Shown: positions 45,410-58,759 of the stretch, one piece after another | How the letters are laid out: each line of letters opens with the position of its first letter | Position numbering within the stretch: position 1 is the first letter of the stretch | Origin: Motacilla alba alba | Lineage: Eukaryota > Chordata > Aves > Passeriformes > Motacillidae | Length of the DNA: 64,000 nt | Direction: 5' to 3' | NCBI RefSeq assembly: GCF_015832195.1 | Contig: NC_052017.1 | Span: 10,244,790-10,308,789 of the forward strand | Translations under genes and position numbers: made by a program | The notes under the pieces: model-generated | What the model saw: the letters and a program-made list of their open reading frames with translations, nothing else | Database searches by the model: none | What the model was told of the DNA's origin: nothing

Positions 45410-45438
45410 TGAATGTAGAATTACACATTCTACATTCA
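45410..45438. repeat. Perfect 12-bp inverted repeat with 5-nt loop
   Basis: TGAATGTAGAAT (45410-45421), loop TACAC, then ATTCTACATTCA (45427-45438). The arms are perfectly complementary. Confidence 0.8.
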
Positions 45439-46852
45439 TTACCAAGCCTACAAAGAGCAGAAAACATCTCACATTGAATGAAAAAGGTCTTTTAACTTTC
45501 TCAGGAAAGAGATCAGGAATTTGTTACTCAAGTAGATTAGGTAAGTATCTTGAAGTATAATGATTTTCCACTATAATGTTCCATCACTTGCGCTCCCTTA
45601 TATTTGTAAGCATTTGACTTCCTGCCTACCTCCCAGCTCTGGCACAATTTTTTATTTTTCCAGGACAGAAAACACCACCAGCAACAACAGAATTTGAATA
45701 AATTTGAACACCCCCTTCTCCAGTTAAACAGAGAACTACACAGTAGTTGCCTGCACATGCACTTTACTTCTGTGGGCACCCGAACAGCAGCAGAGACAGG
45801 ACTCAAGCTGAATGCCTGGTGGCATTAACCCCTTTTGTCCTGCTCTAGGAAACCAGAGGAGCAGAGACCACTACTTCAGTTCTCAGAGGACCTCAACAGC
45901 TTAGGTCCACATCACTCTGCTGCTGTTACAAAGCATCACCAATTAAAACAAAACCAAAACAACCCAAAACCAAAAAAAGGAAAGTAAAGACTACAGGAAC
46001 ATATCTGCAGGACCTTCACAACAGCAACCCCAGCTGATTGAACATTGCCCGTAATGAATTGAAGAGTGCAAGTCACTGCCTCTTCTGCACTGAAATAATC
46101 AGAAAACTAATTAAGCCTAAATACAGGGCAAACAATGCTTTAAAGTAGCTACTGAATGACAAGCTTGGAGTTGGACCCCACACTCTGCACAGATATCTGC
46201 CTCTGCTTCCAAACTACATTTGGGATACATTTGTTAAGTAAGTCTAACCATAGAGGCAGACTAATTCTTCATATAATCTAAAACCAGCCAGCCTAAATAA
46301 TGACTAAGTATATAAACCCCCTTATATTTAAGCCTAACATGGGTTAAGAGAAGCTGCAGGATGTGATGGTAGCTCCTTCTTTCAGCAGGATTTTTTTTCT
46401 TTAATTAATAGATTTTAATAATCTCATCAGAGCATAGTCATCATATATTCTACTAATGTACTATCCACATTGATTTCTTGTAACCTTCCCATCCACCTAC
46501 AAGGCAACAGCCTATGCTTGCAGTGTCCAGTGCAGTAGGATTCTCATCTGCAAACACAACTCACAGCTGAGACAATACAAAGAAAAGTCTCAGTATTTTT
46601 ACTGATATGCATAAATTTAACTGCTACAAATGTTTACTTTCTACACAAATATTAATTCTAGATGTTTCAGGGCGGTCTTTGATAGGCTAATTGGATTTTT
46701 TCTGAAAGCCAAAGCTTTTCAATAACTTCAGAGACCTTTATGCCAACGAATTAGCTGGGAGACTGTTCCAGGCTTTTAATGTAATACCAATATTTAATAT
46801 CAAATACTGTTCACTATCCAGAAATTGTCATTTTATGCAAATGTTAAATGAT

Positions 46853-46867
46853 GGGGGGGGGGGGGGG
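46853..46867. repeat. Run of 15 G
   Basis: A mononucleotide G tract on the plus strand in intron 1, C on the transcribed RNA sense strand. Its length is likely polymorphic and prone to sequencing error. Confidence 0.85.
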
Positions 46868-49519
46868 AAGTGATGGAAAGCATCACTAAAGTATGTTTCT
46901 AAATTTTAGCACCATCAAATACAAAACCACACCTAAATCAACTATCATCCATGTTACTTGTCTGCACTAACGTGACATGAGTCAAAAACTGCACAACACT
47001 TCTGCACACACAGAAAGCAGAAGAGCAATTGATTAGAAACAGTAAATTGAATTGGTGAGAAAATTCAAGCTTGCTCTGGAGTAGACAGGGCAGGAGCAAA
47101 TACCTGTTAGCACTAATGACTGGGTTTCACAAAAACTTGCTCATTCCTGTACTCTTTTTAAATAGTCATTTACAGAACACTACATGGTAGCTTAAACTCT
47201 TGAACTTTTAAAATAGGCCTGTATTGCTCTTTCCCATAGCCAACCAAGACTTCATGAAGAGATTAACATGGCTATCAGAAAACAGATCTATAATCTATTT
47301 CATTCTAACTATTCTTTATTTTGACAGATATCTTATCTCAAGCAGGCAAGTTTACTCTGGCACTTTGGACACCAAGTCTGTCTCATCCTACCATACCTTC
47401 GCTGAATTCATGCACATATGAGGAATTATTATGCAAAGATAATATCTTGCATAATAATGTATTTTCTTTGTTTCCCTTCCTTCCCCACATAACTAGCCAG
47501 CTCTCACTCAACCAATGAGGTGGGGGGTTTTTTTGGTGTTTGCTTTTCTCTAAAGTAGCTATTGAAGGGAAGTATAAGATTAATTTTCCTATTCCTGTGA
47601 TGAAGGAAGCAACAATTAAGCATGCTTCACTTCAGGGCAGTGAAGTCTATGGAAACTGTTGCACTTTCACTGTGAGAGACAGTTTCAGTCTAAGAGTCCT
47701 GACTTGGAGTGAAAACTAGAAAGACACTGAACTTTGCTGGATAACATATTCACCAGCACCTCAGCATGTCAGGCTCACTGTGAGTGGACCTGTCACTTCA
47801 TAAAGTCTGTTTGTTTAACAAAACAACTGCCAGTTCCACAGTATTTTACTAGTTGCTTCAAGTTTTTAAAGCTAAGAGGCAGCAACTGATGGTTTTTTCC
47901 CAGTTCTTCAAAGAAACACTAAATCTTCAAACACTGTAACACATGACAAGGTTCCAGGAGGTTTAGCACTTGCTTAGAGGGAACAAGTTAAATGTTGTGC
48001 ATGAAGAGTGTGAGTTTGGCAATGCTGGGAACAACAAACTTCCTTGTTTCAATTACTGAATGTTCCTCCTCACGATTTACCAATACCAGCTCTAAGTTTT
48101 CCGCATTCTTCACTACTCTGCTAACCAGAGAGTGGCTGAAGTACTCACAGCCTGCTGCGACTCCAGGCAGGACACTTGGCAAAGGTGAAGGAAACAACTT
48201 AACCAGCTTTGCTGGGCAGGATTTTATGAACATCATCTTCCTCAGGAAAATTCCAAAGTTGGCAAAGGCAGATGCAGTATTTTATGATGAAAGACAATAC
48301 TAAAAACACCACTTGAAGCTATAGGGTTAATATTTAGTGCAGTTCCAAGGGTGAGGTTAGAAGTCTGACCTTCTTTAACAGATCTTAATAGTCTTATCTT
48401 AGAATATTGCTATTACTTGGATTCCACATTTCAAGTCTGCAATCAGCATTGCACTTAAGCAAGAGGAGGTCAAAAGCTGCATATGGAATTTCCAGGATCC
48501 TTTATATTTTTAGTACTTTGAATTATTATTTAAGACACACACACAGCTTCAAAGCCAATTTGCCAAGTTCTTTATCATGGCATTCTGGGACCATACAATA
48601 AACTCCTAACTCAGGGAAGCAGAAATCTAACACCACGGATCTCAAATTCAAAAGGCACATAGAACTAGAATTCTGGAAAAGATTTGATGCAAACCAAAGG
48701 GACAACCATTACAGTCCTCCTGGAATATATCTTCCCTCACAACAGGCCTGAGAAAACTAAGAGAGAAGAGGATCTATACCGACATAAAGTCCAAGTGAGA
48801 GGCATATACAACCACGTATGACGTTGATAATGCCAGTGATAAGAAAAAAGGTACAGTGACAATTTTTGTCCCAACACAAATGCATACAGTAATCCTTGAC
48901 AATGCAAAGACTATTTCAATAAACAGTCATTCTGCAAAACAAACAGCCTGGGATGAACTCCCCTCAATCTCTGGGGTTTCATTTTGGGTTTTTTTTCTGA
49001 TGACTTGAAAAGCATTCATTGACTCAGAATGTTAGTTTAAGTTCTGAAACATCTTCAGAACCAAATCTAAATTGAAATTTAACTACTTACAGAAGAACCA
49101 TGATTTAACTTTAAGGTTTTGTAAAAGAGGAAACTAATGTTTTTTGCCAATGATTATTTCATTAACTTCTTTGCCAAAAATAGAATTTAACTCCAACAAT
49201 CCAGTCATTTTAGTATTACTTCCTCTTTAATAAAGGCTACCATCCTCCATTACAAGCTTCACCGAAACCAGAAGCAGCTCTTGCTTAGTTTTAAATCACT
49301 GTATGAAAGACTATCACCTCCTCGGTGCACGTTTGTTCACAGTTAGAGTACCCCACCTTCCTAGAGTATCACTGTAATCAAAACTACTGGTAATTCAGGT
49401 TTTGACTCACAGTTAAAGGATGGACTGCCAATATTTTAGCGTGGATTTAATGACAATTTTTCCTTGCAAGTCAAAAAAACTGGGCATAGACCCTTCTAAA
49501 AATTGTACTTATTCCTTGC

Positions 49520-49562
49520 ATCCAGTTAGAATACACACTGAATCCAGTTAGAATACACACTG
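49520..49562. repeat. Two-copy tandem duplication, 22-bp unit
   Basis: The unit ATCCAGTTAGAATACACACTG plus A is repeated directly with no mismatch over 21 bp. It looks like a recent slippage event. Confidence 0.9.
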
Positions 49563-52500
49563 TTAACTAAGAAAATTATAATCATAAAATATAGACTATA
49601 AGCTAAGCTGTAACATATGTTCATTAAAGAGTCCCTTCCCTTCTTGATAGCATAATTTTTTTGACATTTATTATGAAGAATTGGACAAGAAGCTTTAAAT
49701 TTGAGCAGGGACACAAACCCAAGATCCTGGAGAGATGCCAATGTAGACAATGATATTCTGACCAAATTGTTTGCCTTGCTGCTTTAAACAGCAACATGGT
49801 GACCATTTTCTGTCCCTATCTGTCAGGCAGCAACAACACTGAATGGGAATGAAACTCTGAGATAAGACTGCAAATTCTGCACACACAGGTAGCTCAACAC
49901 TTAAAGTAACCATGCCCCAGTACATTCTTCACTTTTGCTGTACTTTTTAATTCCTAGAACAAGAACCAGAAACCAGAAGCATACTTCCAAACATTTGAGT
50001 AGAAACCCTCAGCACTAGGGTATGGAAAAGCAAGCTACTTTGGACATTGGTCTGTTGATTCATCAGTTCCTTGTTTGAATAACAGTCAGAGTCAGACTCT
50101 GTTGTGGGGCAACCTGTGACAGCATCACAACCTGTGAAAATACGCATATGGATACCAACAGTGACCGAAAACAAAACCATAAAGCTGCCAAGAGACATCA
50201 CTGTAAAGCTTTCAAACCTTTCATTAAGTTTCTGCCAAATAAGATTTATGATTTATTTTTTCCTCAACATAGTTACTATTTAACTAATATTTTGTTTCTC
50301 GGGTTTCCCTGTCGGATCACTGGCAATCTGTAATTATAAAATACTTTACTTAAAACAGGCTGCAGAACATTAGATCGGCTGAGAAACACTGATAAACACT
50401 TTTAACAGAGTAACAGAAATCTACAGTGTTTTAAGCAAGTTTGCAATTCCACTTACAAGACAGATGGAAGTCCGCCTTATGAATAGCACCAATAAAGTAT
50501 TCACCATTGTTGCTCACTTCCAGAAGTCAGGAGGGAAGCGCCAATAAGAGAGAATTAACCCATCCAAAGGGAAAATATTGTTTAGATACTTGTGCAAAAG
50601 AACACAAGAAATCTAAAAGCCAAATAAAATGATACAGTATTTAGACTTCCAAAAAGCCCAGCACTAGCTTTAGATAAAATAACTGTATGTTCTTCACACT
50701 GAAAACTCAGTGTATTCCTGAACATATTCCATGTGAAATTCTGCAGGTGTAATTTCCGAAGTCTGTGTTGCCAGTGTTTCCTGTTTTCAATAATGAAAGT
50801 GATACTGACATTTTAGAAAAGAATCCCTAACAGATAAAGCAACTGTGTCCAATTCATCACAGGCTACCATGGTAGACAGATGTCTGTACATTTCTACAGG
50901 GATCTGTATTCCTATCTATATGTGCAACAGTCCAGAACTCAAAGCTGTGTGTATCTACCATACCTTAAACACTGAACTCAATATATCTGTGAAATCTACA
51001 TGGCCATAGAGGCAACCCAGAATAAACCTTTACTGTAGGATATGCTCTCTGAACACCAGCTCCTTACATGCCAACAGCCTTATGAGAATAACAACAGAGC
51101 CGCTGGAAGTGCAGAGGTGGCAATCCATTCAGCTTATGAACAACTGATTCCTTTTGTATTACATCATTCAACTACCCATTAAGGAGCTGGACTGACAGGA
51201 TCCAGAATATGCATAGCCCAGCCCTCCCTGGTAAACGAGAGCGTTCGAAAAGATTAAGACTCAAAGAAATTGGTGATTCATCAGGGTGTCAAAACAGCGC
51301 TTCCCCAATTCCCGGCAATGTTCTAGGCCAAGCAGCTGGCCACATATTAGTAACCTCTGTCAGACTTCCAATTTTGGAGTTAATTGTTGTTCCTGAAACA
51401 CATACCCAGACACAAAATACCTGCAGCAGCACACATCACAGAATGAACACTGCCACGGCTATCCTAATCCCACATTTATGCCTTATTACAGTCACACCTA
51501 ATTTGAGCACTCCAAAGTACCTTTGTTGTCTGCGGGTATTGCTCTGCAGCACCTGCTTCTGAATGGGGGGCACCCTCCTTTAGAAAGGGTTTGGAGCAGC
51601 TACACACACAGATGTGTAAGAACAAGGATTTCATAAATCCTTGCTCCAGCACATCACCAAAATTTAAGTACCGCCAGCTGGGAACCAAATAACAGAAATT
51701 GTTTCTATCTTGTAATACTTTTATGGAACTTAAGTAGATGAATGGGCGGAACAGAAATCGACCGCTGGTCTCCTGTTTCTAACAAGTGCCTCAAACTTGT
51801 TGGTTGTAGACACATTTTTATCATTAGACAGCCAAAGTCATTATGTGCTTAAAGAGAAAAGAAACAGGTTGTTGGAATAGCAATGGGTCTTCAATTATCT
51901 GGTATTTACAGTACAAAAAGGTTCTTTGACCAGGTGAAATATCACTCAGTTCTATATTCAGTGAAGTTGCTTTAGAATGCTATTTTTGTGTTTAACTATT
52001 ATGATACTCTAGCTTGCCTCGAGTTTAGCACAGAGGAGTTAATGCACAGGAAAAGAAAACAGAGCTTTCCCAAAGCATTGAAAATGTGAATGCAGCTAGG
52101 ATTGGTGCCTTTGACAAAGCACATTACCAGTTCAGGGGAAGACATTGTGCATGCGTGTCTTCTCTTTTTTGAGGGATTACAAATTTTGAAATGGTGCTAG
52201 TTTTAAGTTTTACATCACTTTCCCCATCCTAATTCAATTAGTGGCTTCTGTGGTGAAATCCACCCGTCTAGAACTTGTATATGGATGAAATTCAGAGTAT
52301 TAATTTTAGCACGTGCATGCCTTGTCTTCAGAACAACATTGCTCAAACACCCTTCCAGGGCCTTTACTACAAGAGTAGCTTTTACTCTCATCTTCTACAC
52401 AGCTCTCCACACATTATTGCCTATTTCAAAACTGTGGGGAGAGGGTTAATTTTCTTCCTTACAACGTCCTGTTTTGTAGCATCCTGTCCTTCCTACTCAT

Positions 52501-55458
52501 ACCTGTGTGCCATTCTAAATGCAAATGCACAAGACTTCCAATACACCTGTTAGCTGAGTATCACTGATTACATGCAGGAAAAAAAATGTGGCCTGAGATT
52601 ATTTTCTACAGTTATGTCAAAGACTTAGACAAACCTGTGGTCCAAAAATGTCATTTTGCTAGTAAATGCTTAGAGGAACAGAGAACTTTGTAAACCACAC
52701 CTATTACATCTTACAGCACGTAACAATTTTGCACATGTGTGCATACATGCACACACACACAAATCACTCCCAAAGCTTAATATTCTCCAGACTCCAGAAT
52801 ACATTTCTTTGCTTGCTTCATCTCTTTCCGCCAGCAACAGCCCTCCTGACACTGCATTTGTGAGCTACCTCCACAGCCACCTTCGCACCTGCAAGGCAAG
52901 AGTGCTCTTCAAGATCGATAAGGCTGCGGCCTTTGCAAAACCTGCTCCTTCCAGCACAGGCACAACAAAAGTCAAGTGCTTTACATTCTTATTTGTGTGC
53001 CTTACCTGTTAATTTACAAGAATGTGAATGCCTGATGAATATATATAGACACCATGGAATTAAACATTAATAGCACTGAAGGTCCTAAGAGCCACCTAGT
53101 TTTAAAGAAATCAAACTGATGGAATACATCTACACCTAATTACTTTGTTTTTTGTAACTCCTTTTTTGCTACCTTTAAGCTGTCACTTTAGATTTGTCAT
53201 GCACTATGGTCACAAACATGCCTTTTCCGTGTCTAGCATGTGCATTCTGTGAGGTAATGTAATAAATATTTAACAAAGAGTTTATATTACCATGCCAATT
53301 AAGCTCTCAACTGATTTAAAGCCAAAGCCGCTGCGAGATATGAGACTTAATAAGGGACGCAGCAACAGATCAGTACAGAACATGTAGATTAGGCAAACCT
53401 GACTCTATTGACTTTGCATTTCAGTAAACAGACCAAGGATTTGACTTCATGCTAATTGAAATAAAACATCATCATCAGAAACTGTCTACATGGTTTCTCT
53501 ATGTCTCAAAGAAACACAAACCCTTAAACAAAATCCCCAAGCTCCTATAACTTCCTCCAGTTCCAGATCTTCTGCTCTGCTCTGTAATGAAACATTTAAG
53601 ATACAGCCCCATATCTAAGCAATATATATAATAACTACATATCAGTCATTTGTACTTTCTGTGTGTATATTGGCACTACAGCCAGCCATAAAAAGCAACC
53701 AAGCACATGCTTGCACTGACACCTTTAGTCCTTCACAGTGTTTGTGTATAAACGGGTAAAAAAAGCCTGGAAAAAAATGACAAGGTAAACAGCTCAATCT
53801 AACCCAGAACATTGTGTGCGCTTAAGGACCTGATTACACACAATTGTTTATTAAGGAACATCCAAGAGATCAAATGTTTTCAATTTTCTGCTTGTAAATT
53901 CAATGTTTGTAATTCACTTAATCTAAACTTTTACCTCTGTTGGAATAAAGATTATTTTCCCCCAAAATGTAAGGCCAATTAAACATAGAAGTAATTGTGG
54001 CTTCCATACCTACCTACATGAATGACAACACATCTAGAAGAAGAAAATTTTCTGTAGACATTATACATAAAATATATACTGCTTTTTGTATGCGTATTAT
54101 CAGGCCTCAGCCTAGTTTTACCTCCCTTTCACTTCCCAAAAAAACATTAAAAAATATAAAAATATCAATGTTGCTCTAATAGCTAGAGTGAGTAAGCTGA
54201 TTAGCTTTATATCTTGAGAACTGACTTGAAGAAATGCTTACAAATCAGCAGGGAGAAGTGAAAGTTCAACTGATAAAAAAGTTACCAGACCAGAATCAAA
54301 ACCCAAGAGTTGTGAAACACCAGCAAGTTGAAAAAAAAAAATACAACATTCTTTGACCTTTGAGAATTTATCCAATCTGTAAAAAACAGATAAGTCTGAC
54401 ATGAAACTTCAACCACAAGACAGACCTTACAATAGCAATCCTTGAGGCAGTACTTGAGAAAGATTGCTTCTACACTTCTACTAAAGATTCAGAAGCCAAC
54501 AAAACTAGGCCAGAGACGAGACACAGAATCAGAAGCCAGAATTCCCATGGTTTTACCCCAAGAGTGACTCAAGTTTAAACAGTGGTTTTGAAAGCAGCTC
54601 TCTCTCTCTGTGGCCACAGGCAAGCCTAAACCACTTTGCCTCAATTCGCTTACCTGCAGAATAAAAATAATTATACTTATCTGCCACACAGGAATCTCAA
54701 ACAACAAACACTGTTTGGCAAGCGCACATCTGTTTAAACTGCGGACAAAGCTACGTAGTGATTTTGAGCACCTGGACAAACTGAAACCGAGAGTGAAAAC
54801 AACTCCGCTGAAGCAGCTACCGAAGGCCCAACAACCAACAGCTCGATCCCGGGGGCAGCGCACCGCCCGTGCGCTCCCGCAGGTACCGCTGTGCAGCCGG
54901 GCGCACCCCCGGCCCGCCGGCAATTCACCTGCTCCGGACACGGCTGCCGGGGAGAGCCAGCGCCGAGCCCGGAGCGACGGGCCAGGGGCTGGCACCGCCT
55001 GCCGTGCGCAGGGTCCCGGCCGCCCATCCGCCCCGGCCGGGCAGCCGGCAAGGCTCCAGGCGGGTCCCCCCGGCGCTCGCCCCCTTCCCGCTCGCCCCGC
55101 GGCACACGCGGCTCTCCCGCAAGGCCCCGTCGGCGCGGGGGCAAAGCTCACCCGCTGTGCCCGGGGCGGCGAGGCCGCAGTGCGGGAGCGGCCCCGGCGG
55201 CTCGCCCGCCCTACCCCCGCCGGCACCGCGGCCCCGAGCCGGGATCCTCCTCCTCCCTCCCGTCTCTCCCCCGGGAACCGCCTCGGGTGGGAAGATGGCG
55301 GCTCCGGCCGCCTCCCCGGTGCGAGGGGGCGACGGAGCGGGGGGCGTCGCTCCCCCTTCGGCCCCACCATCCCCCCGCACCGGGAGACGCGGGTGCGGAA
55401 CGGCCCCGGCGGGCGCCGCCGCCCGGAGGGCGCGGGCCGGGCGGCCCCTCGCACTCAC

Positions 55459-55770
55459 CTGTCACCAACAGCCGCCGCCGCCCTCGGGCCGGGGCTCGGC
55501 ACGGTGGACGCGGGCGGGCACGGGGAGAGGGGGGGGCTCCGCCGGCGCGGGGCCTTTCACTCCTGTCGGGTTCCCGCGGGCGCCGGGGCCTCTCGCCGCG
55601 CCGCCGCCGCCGCCGGGGCCTCGCCGCCGGATGCCGTGAGGAGGAGAGCGGAGCGCGAGGCGGGGCCGAGGGGGCGCGGGCGGCGGCAGCGCCGGGGGCG
55701 GGCGGGGCGGGGGGGGCGCGGGGGGGCGGCGGCGGCTCCGGGCCCGAAACGTCTCCGAGCCGAGACTCAA
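55459..55770 (-). other. LARP4B: LARP4B exon 1, non-coding (5' boundary estimated)
   Basis: The 3' boundary is well supported: GGTGACAG followed by the donor GTGAGT, with the intron starting at 55458. The 5' end is estimated from the CCAAT boxes and could be off by 100 nt or more. Joined to exon 2, the frame of the start methionine meets a TGA at 55464-55462 two codons before the junction. This closes the frame and supports the downstream ATG as the true start. Confidence 0.7.
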
Positions 55771-56077
55771 CCACCCGCTCGCATGAGAGACCCGCTTCCG
55801 GCTCCCGGCGGAAGTTCCGCCCCCGCCGGCGGAAGGGATTGGCCGGCGCCCCTCGGCCGGGCGCCGCCGCGCGCGGATTGGTGGAGCGGGGAAGGGGGGA
55901 GGGGGCCCCGGCGCGCGCGCGGCGTGTGACGCGCGGAGCGGCGCGTGAGGCGCCTGACGTCACCCGCCGCGAAGGGGCGCGCGGGGGCGGGGCCGGCGCC
56001 GCCCGTCCTCCCGCTCCCTCCCCCGGAGGCGTTTTGTCCCTTCGCACTCGCCGTAGCCCCGCCGGGAAGTGGCGGGA

Positions 56078-56150
56078 AAAGAGACGGGAAAGGGAAGAGA
56101 AGGGGGAAGGGACGGGAAGGCGGAGGGAGGGGAAGGAGGGGAAGGGAATG
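56078..56150. repeat. Polypurine tract next to the promoter
   Basis: About 70 nt on the plus strand are almost all A and G with several GGGG and GGGAAGGG blocks, just upstream of the LARP4B promoter. It could form triplex or G-quadruplex DNA. Confidence 0.7.
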
Positions 56151-56568
56151 GCGGGTCACGGCTGATGTGGCGGAAGCGGCGCCTCCTGTCCCGCTGTCCC
56201 CGCCTGTGTCGGCGGGCAGCGCCGGGCGGTGTTTCGGGCCGCAGGGACGGAGCGGGCCGGGGCCGGCGCCCGGGGCCGGCGGGGCCTCAGCGAGGGCTGC
56301 GGCTGTGGGAGCACGTCCGGGTCTGTGCGCTGACACAGGGCACGTTGTCGCCTTCTGGAACCCTGCCATGGCAGCAGCGGGAGGGACCGGAGCCTGTCCC
56401 GAACTGCCGCACAGTGTCCCAGCTCCTGCTATAGCCGCTCCTGTGGAGCAAGACTGAGCAGTGGCTCAAAGGGAAGTGATAAACTTAAATAGGACAATTT
56501 TAGGAGAAGAGTATTTAATGACAGAGCCTTGTGCTTCATGTGGATTATGAAAGCCTGGAGAGTCTTGT

Positions 56569-56770
56569 CTCATAGATTCACAGAATGGTTTGGCTAAGAA
56601 GGCGCCTCAAAGATCATCGAGTTCCAGCCCCCTGCCATGGGCAGGGACACCTTCCCCAGCCGGGTTGCTCCAAGCCCCGTTCAGCCTGGCCTGTATCTGC
56701 CAGAGACGGAGCATCCACAGCTTCTCTAGGAAATACGTTCCAGTGCCTCACCAGCCTCACACTATTCATT
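56569..56770 (-). mobile_element. CR1 LINE 3' fragment
   Basis: The plus strand reads as the reverse complement of a CR1 3' end: CATAGATTCACAGAATGGTT, then AAAGATCATCGAGTTCCAGC, then GGGCAGGGACACCTTCC. It is among the least diverged CR1 copies in the window. Confidence 0.9.
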
Positions 56771-58759
56771 GCACGGAGGAAGAGGAGGCAGAGGAAGCAA
56801 AGGGCTGAGGAACAATCCTGGGAAGACAAGGGCTGCAGCAGGAAGGCAGGATTGTTTTGTAAAGCACGATCCACACGGTGCTTCCCTCCAGCAGCAAGTT
56901 CCAGTCCCCACAGAACGGCTCCTCTCTGCCATTGCCAGGGCTTGACAAGCAGAGACACTGCTGGGAAGTACAAATGCATTTTGTTTTGAGGTGCTTGCTT
57001 CCCCCTAGGCTGGGGAGTGCCAGGCTGGATTGAACATTTTGCATGGGAGGAAAAGGGAATGCAGACAGAGGCAGGCACACAGGTGCAGACATAGGACATT
57101 CTGGTTGGAACCTGAGGGACTTCTGCCAGAGGTGAAGTCTCTGTAGGAGCCTCCCAACTTCTCAGCCTGAAGCTCTTCCCAAGCTGGGGAATAGAGTAAA
57201 TCTTCAGTTATATAAAACTGCAGTGAGCCCTACAGGATTCAAGAGTTCTTTTGCTTGACCAAGGAACAAACAAGTCTTGTCAAACAGTTCTAGTTGTTTA
57301 GTACAGATCATAATCTATTTTTAACTGCAGTTAATTAGGCAAAAGGAAAACCTGTGGTTTCCTCTCGGGACTTTGGGCGGGGGAAAAAAGTCTAGAAAGG
57401 ATCATCTTCCAGAGCTGCTCCCAGTCCTCAGCTTGTCTTCTGCTTCAGGTGTGGCAAAACTACATCACCTTACAACCAGCTGTCAATAGTTATCTGTCCC
57501 ATGCATTGCTGCCTGTCTGCATCTCAGAAGTTAATCCAGATAGCATAATCCAGTTTTTAATCCTTATTGATAAGATTCCTATGCTTGCCTTCCAGGGATC
57601 TGCTAGGAATTCCCATAGAGACAATGCAGCAATTAGAAGACCTATATTAAGGACAGCCAAGCAGCCTTTTGGAGTGGTTTTTGTAATAATCTTCTTGATG
57701 TTACTGTATTGATAAAAATCCCTTGCTATAGGGGCAATAAAGAACATCCCAGTGCAAGGAATGAGCTCAGACCCCACTGGGCACAGAGCTTTGCTGTTCA
57801 TTGAGGGAGGTGCACCTCAGTGCTCACTCTTGGGCAAACGAGGGGATGTTTTCCGTAGTAAGTTGTTTCACTTCTGCAGAATTGTCATGAGGAAAAAGCC
57901 CTGAGCAGAGGAAGATGGATAGGATAGAGCTTGATCAGGGAAAGGAATAAGCCAGCTTTGCGAGTGGGTGTTCAGAAGGTGTTCAGTACTTCAAGCAGTG
58001 CAGGGAGTGTCACAAGGTGGTCACCACATAGCCACTGTATAAATAATTGATTGCTTAAAAGCCCACCCAATGTTTTTTTAAAAAATTATTTTATCAAGGA
58101 GTTCAATATGATTTTGCTCTTTCATGCCAGACCATTTTTCTGCAGACTGCAGTACTTGTCAAGAAAATAATAAAAAAAGAAAGGTCTGATTTTAAACTCT
58201 GAAACATGATAAGCCCCATGATATTCTTGTTCTTGAGGGGGCCTCAAAATTCCTTACCCCTTTAGGCATGCAGTCTTCACAGCTTCCCAAGCTGTATTCC
58301 CATGCAACACTTGGTGAAACACTTTTTCTGGAAAGTTACAGGAGCTTTCTACCTGCCTGGGCCCCTTCTGATTCTCACTGTGGGGGATGTAGAACTTAAT
58401 CTCTAAAAATGCTTCTGTTTTTTAATGGCACACTGCCGAGATCAAAGAGGTTTGATGTTTTCCTTGGTGCCCTGGTAGCTGAGGAGTGTGTGCCCAGATG
58501 GGAGTGAAATATTACAGATTTCATGGGTGCTATGTGTGCTCCTGTTTCTTCTGCCTCTCATGCTCAGCAGTCAGGAGAGAGCATGCGCCTCTGAAGGAGC
58601 AATGTCCATGAGTAATTGGACCCTTAGTCCACAAAAATCAAGCAAGATTAGACTAACTAATTGTTTTTTCCTTGATCTGTGGTCAGTCAGATATAAAAAG
58701 GACTATGTAAGTTACTTCTCAGTATATTAGTGATATATTTTTTAAATTACATTTTGGTC

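Larger units (their letters stand above)
37346..55458 (-). other. LARP4B: LARP4B intron 1, 18.1 kb
   Basis: A GT-AG intron from exon 1 to exon 2. It holds a CR1 fragment at 40681-40872, a T/G-rich low-complexity tract near 41457-41560, a perfect inverted repeat at 45410-45438, a 15-nt G run at 46853 and a 22-bp tandem duplication at 49520. No other exon could be supported. Confidence 0.8.
54840..56330 (-). promoter_or_regulatory. LARP4B: CpG island promoter of LARP4B
   Basis: About 1.5 kb of very GC- and CpG-rich DNA sits in AT-rich surroundings and covers the first exon. Motifs pointing to minus-strand transcription are two CCAAT boxes (reverse complement of ATTGG at 55838-55842 and 55877-55881, 39 bp apart) and ETS-like CCGGAAG at 55795-55801. 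Also present are a perfect palindromic CRE (TGACGTCA, 55955-55962), a GC box (55983-55992), an E2F-like GGCGGGAAAA (56071-56080) and a YY1-like AAGATGGCGGC near 55292 just inside intron 1. NF-Y sites usually lie 60-100 bp upstream of a start, which would place initiation around 55.74-55.78 kb. There is no TATA box. Long apparent reading frames here are GC-content artefacts. Confidence 0.85.

Noticed and set aside
54489..56457. Several long reading frames on both strands in the CpG island (up to 439 codons)
   Set aside because: They overlap in many frames and are dominated by Ala, Gly, Arg and Pro from GC content. Canonical LARP4B starts in exon 2, and exon 1 carries a stop in that frame.
56585..57099. 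Frames of 134 and 161 codons on both strands
   Set aside because: They run through the CR1 3' fragment and flanking sequence, with no protein family visible.
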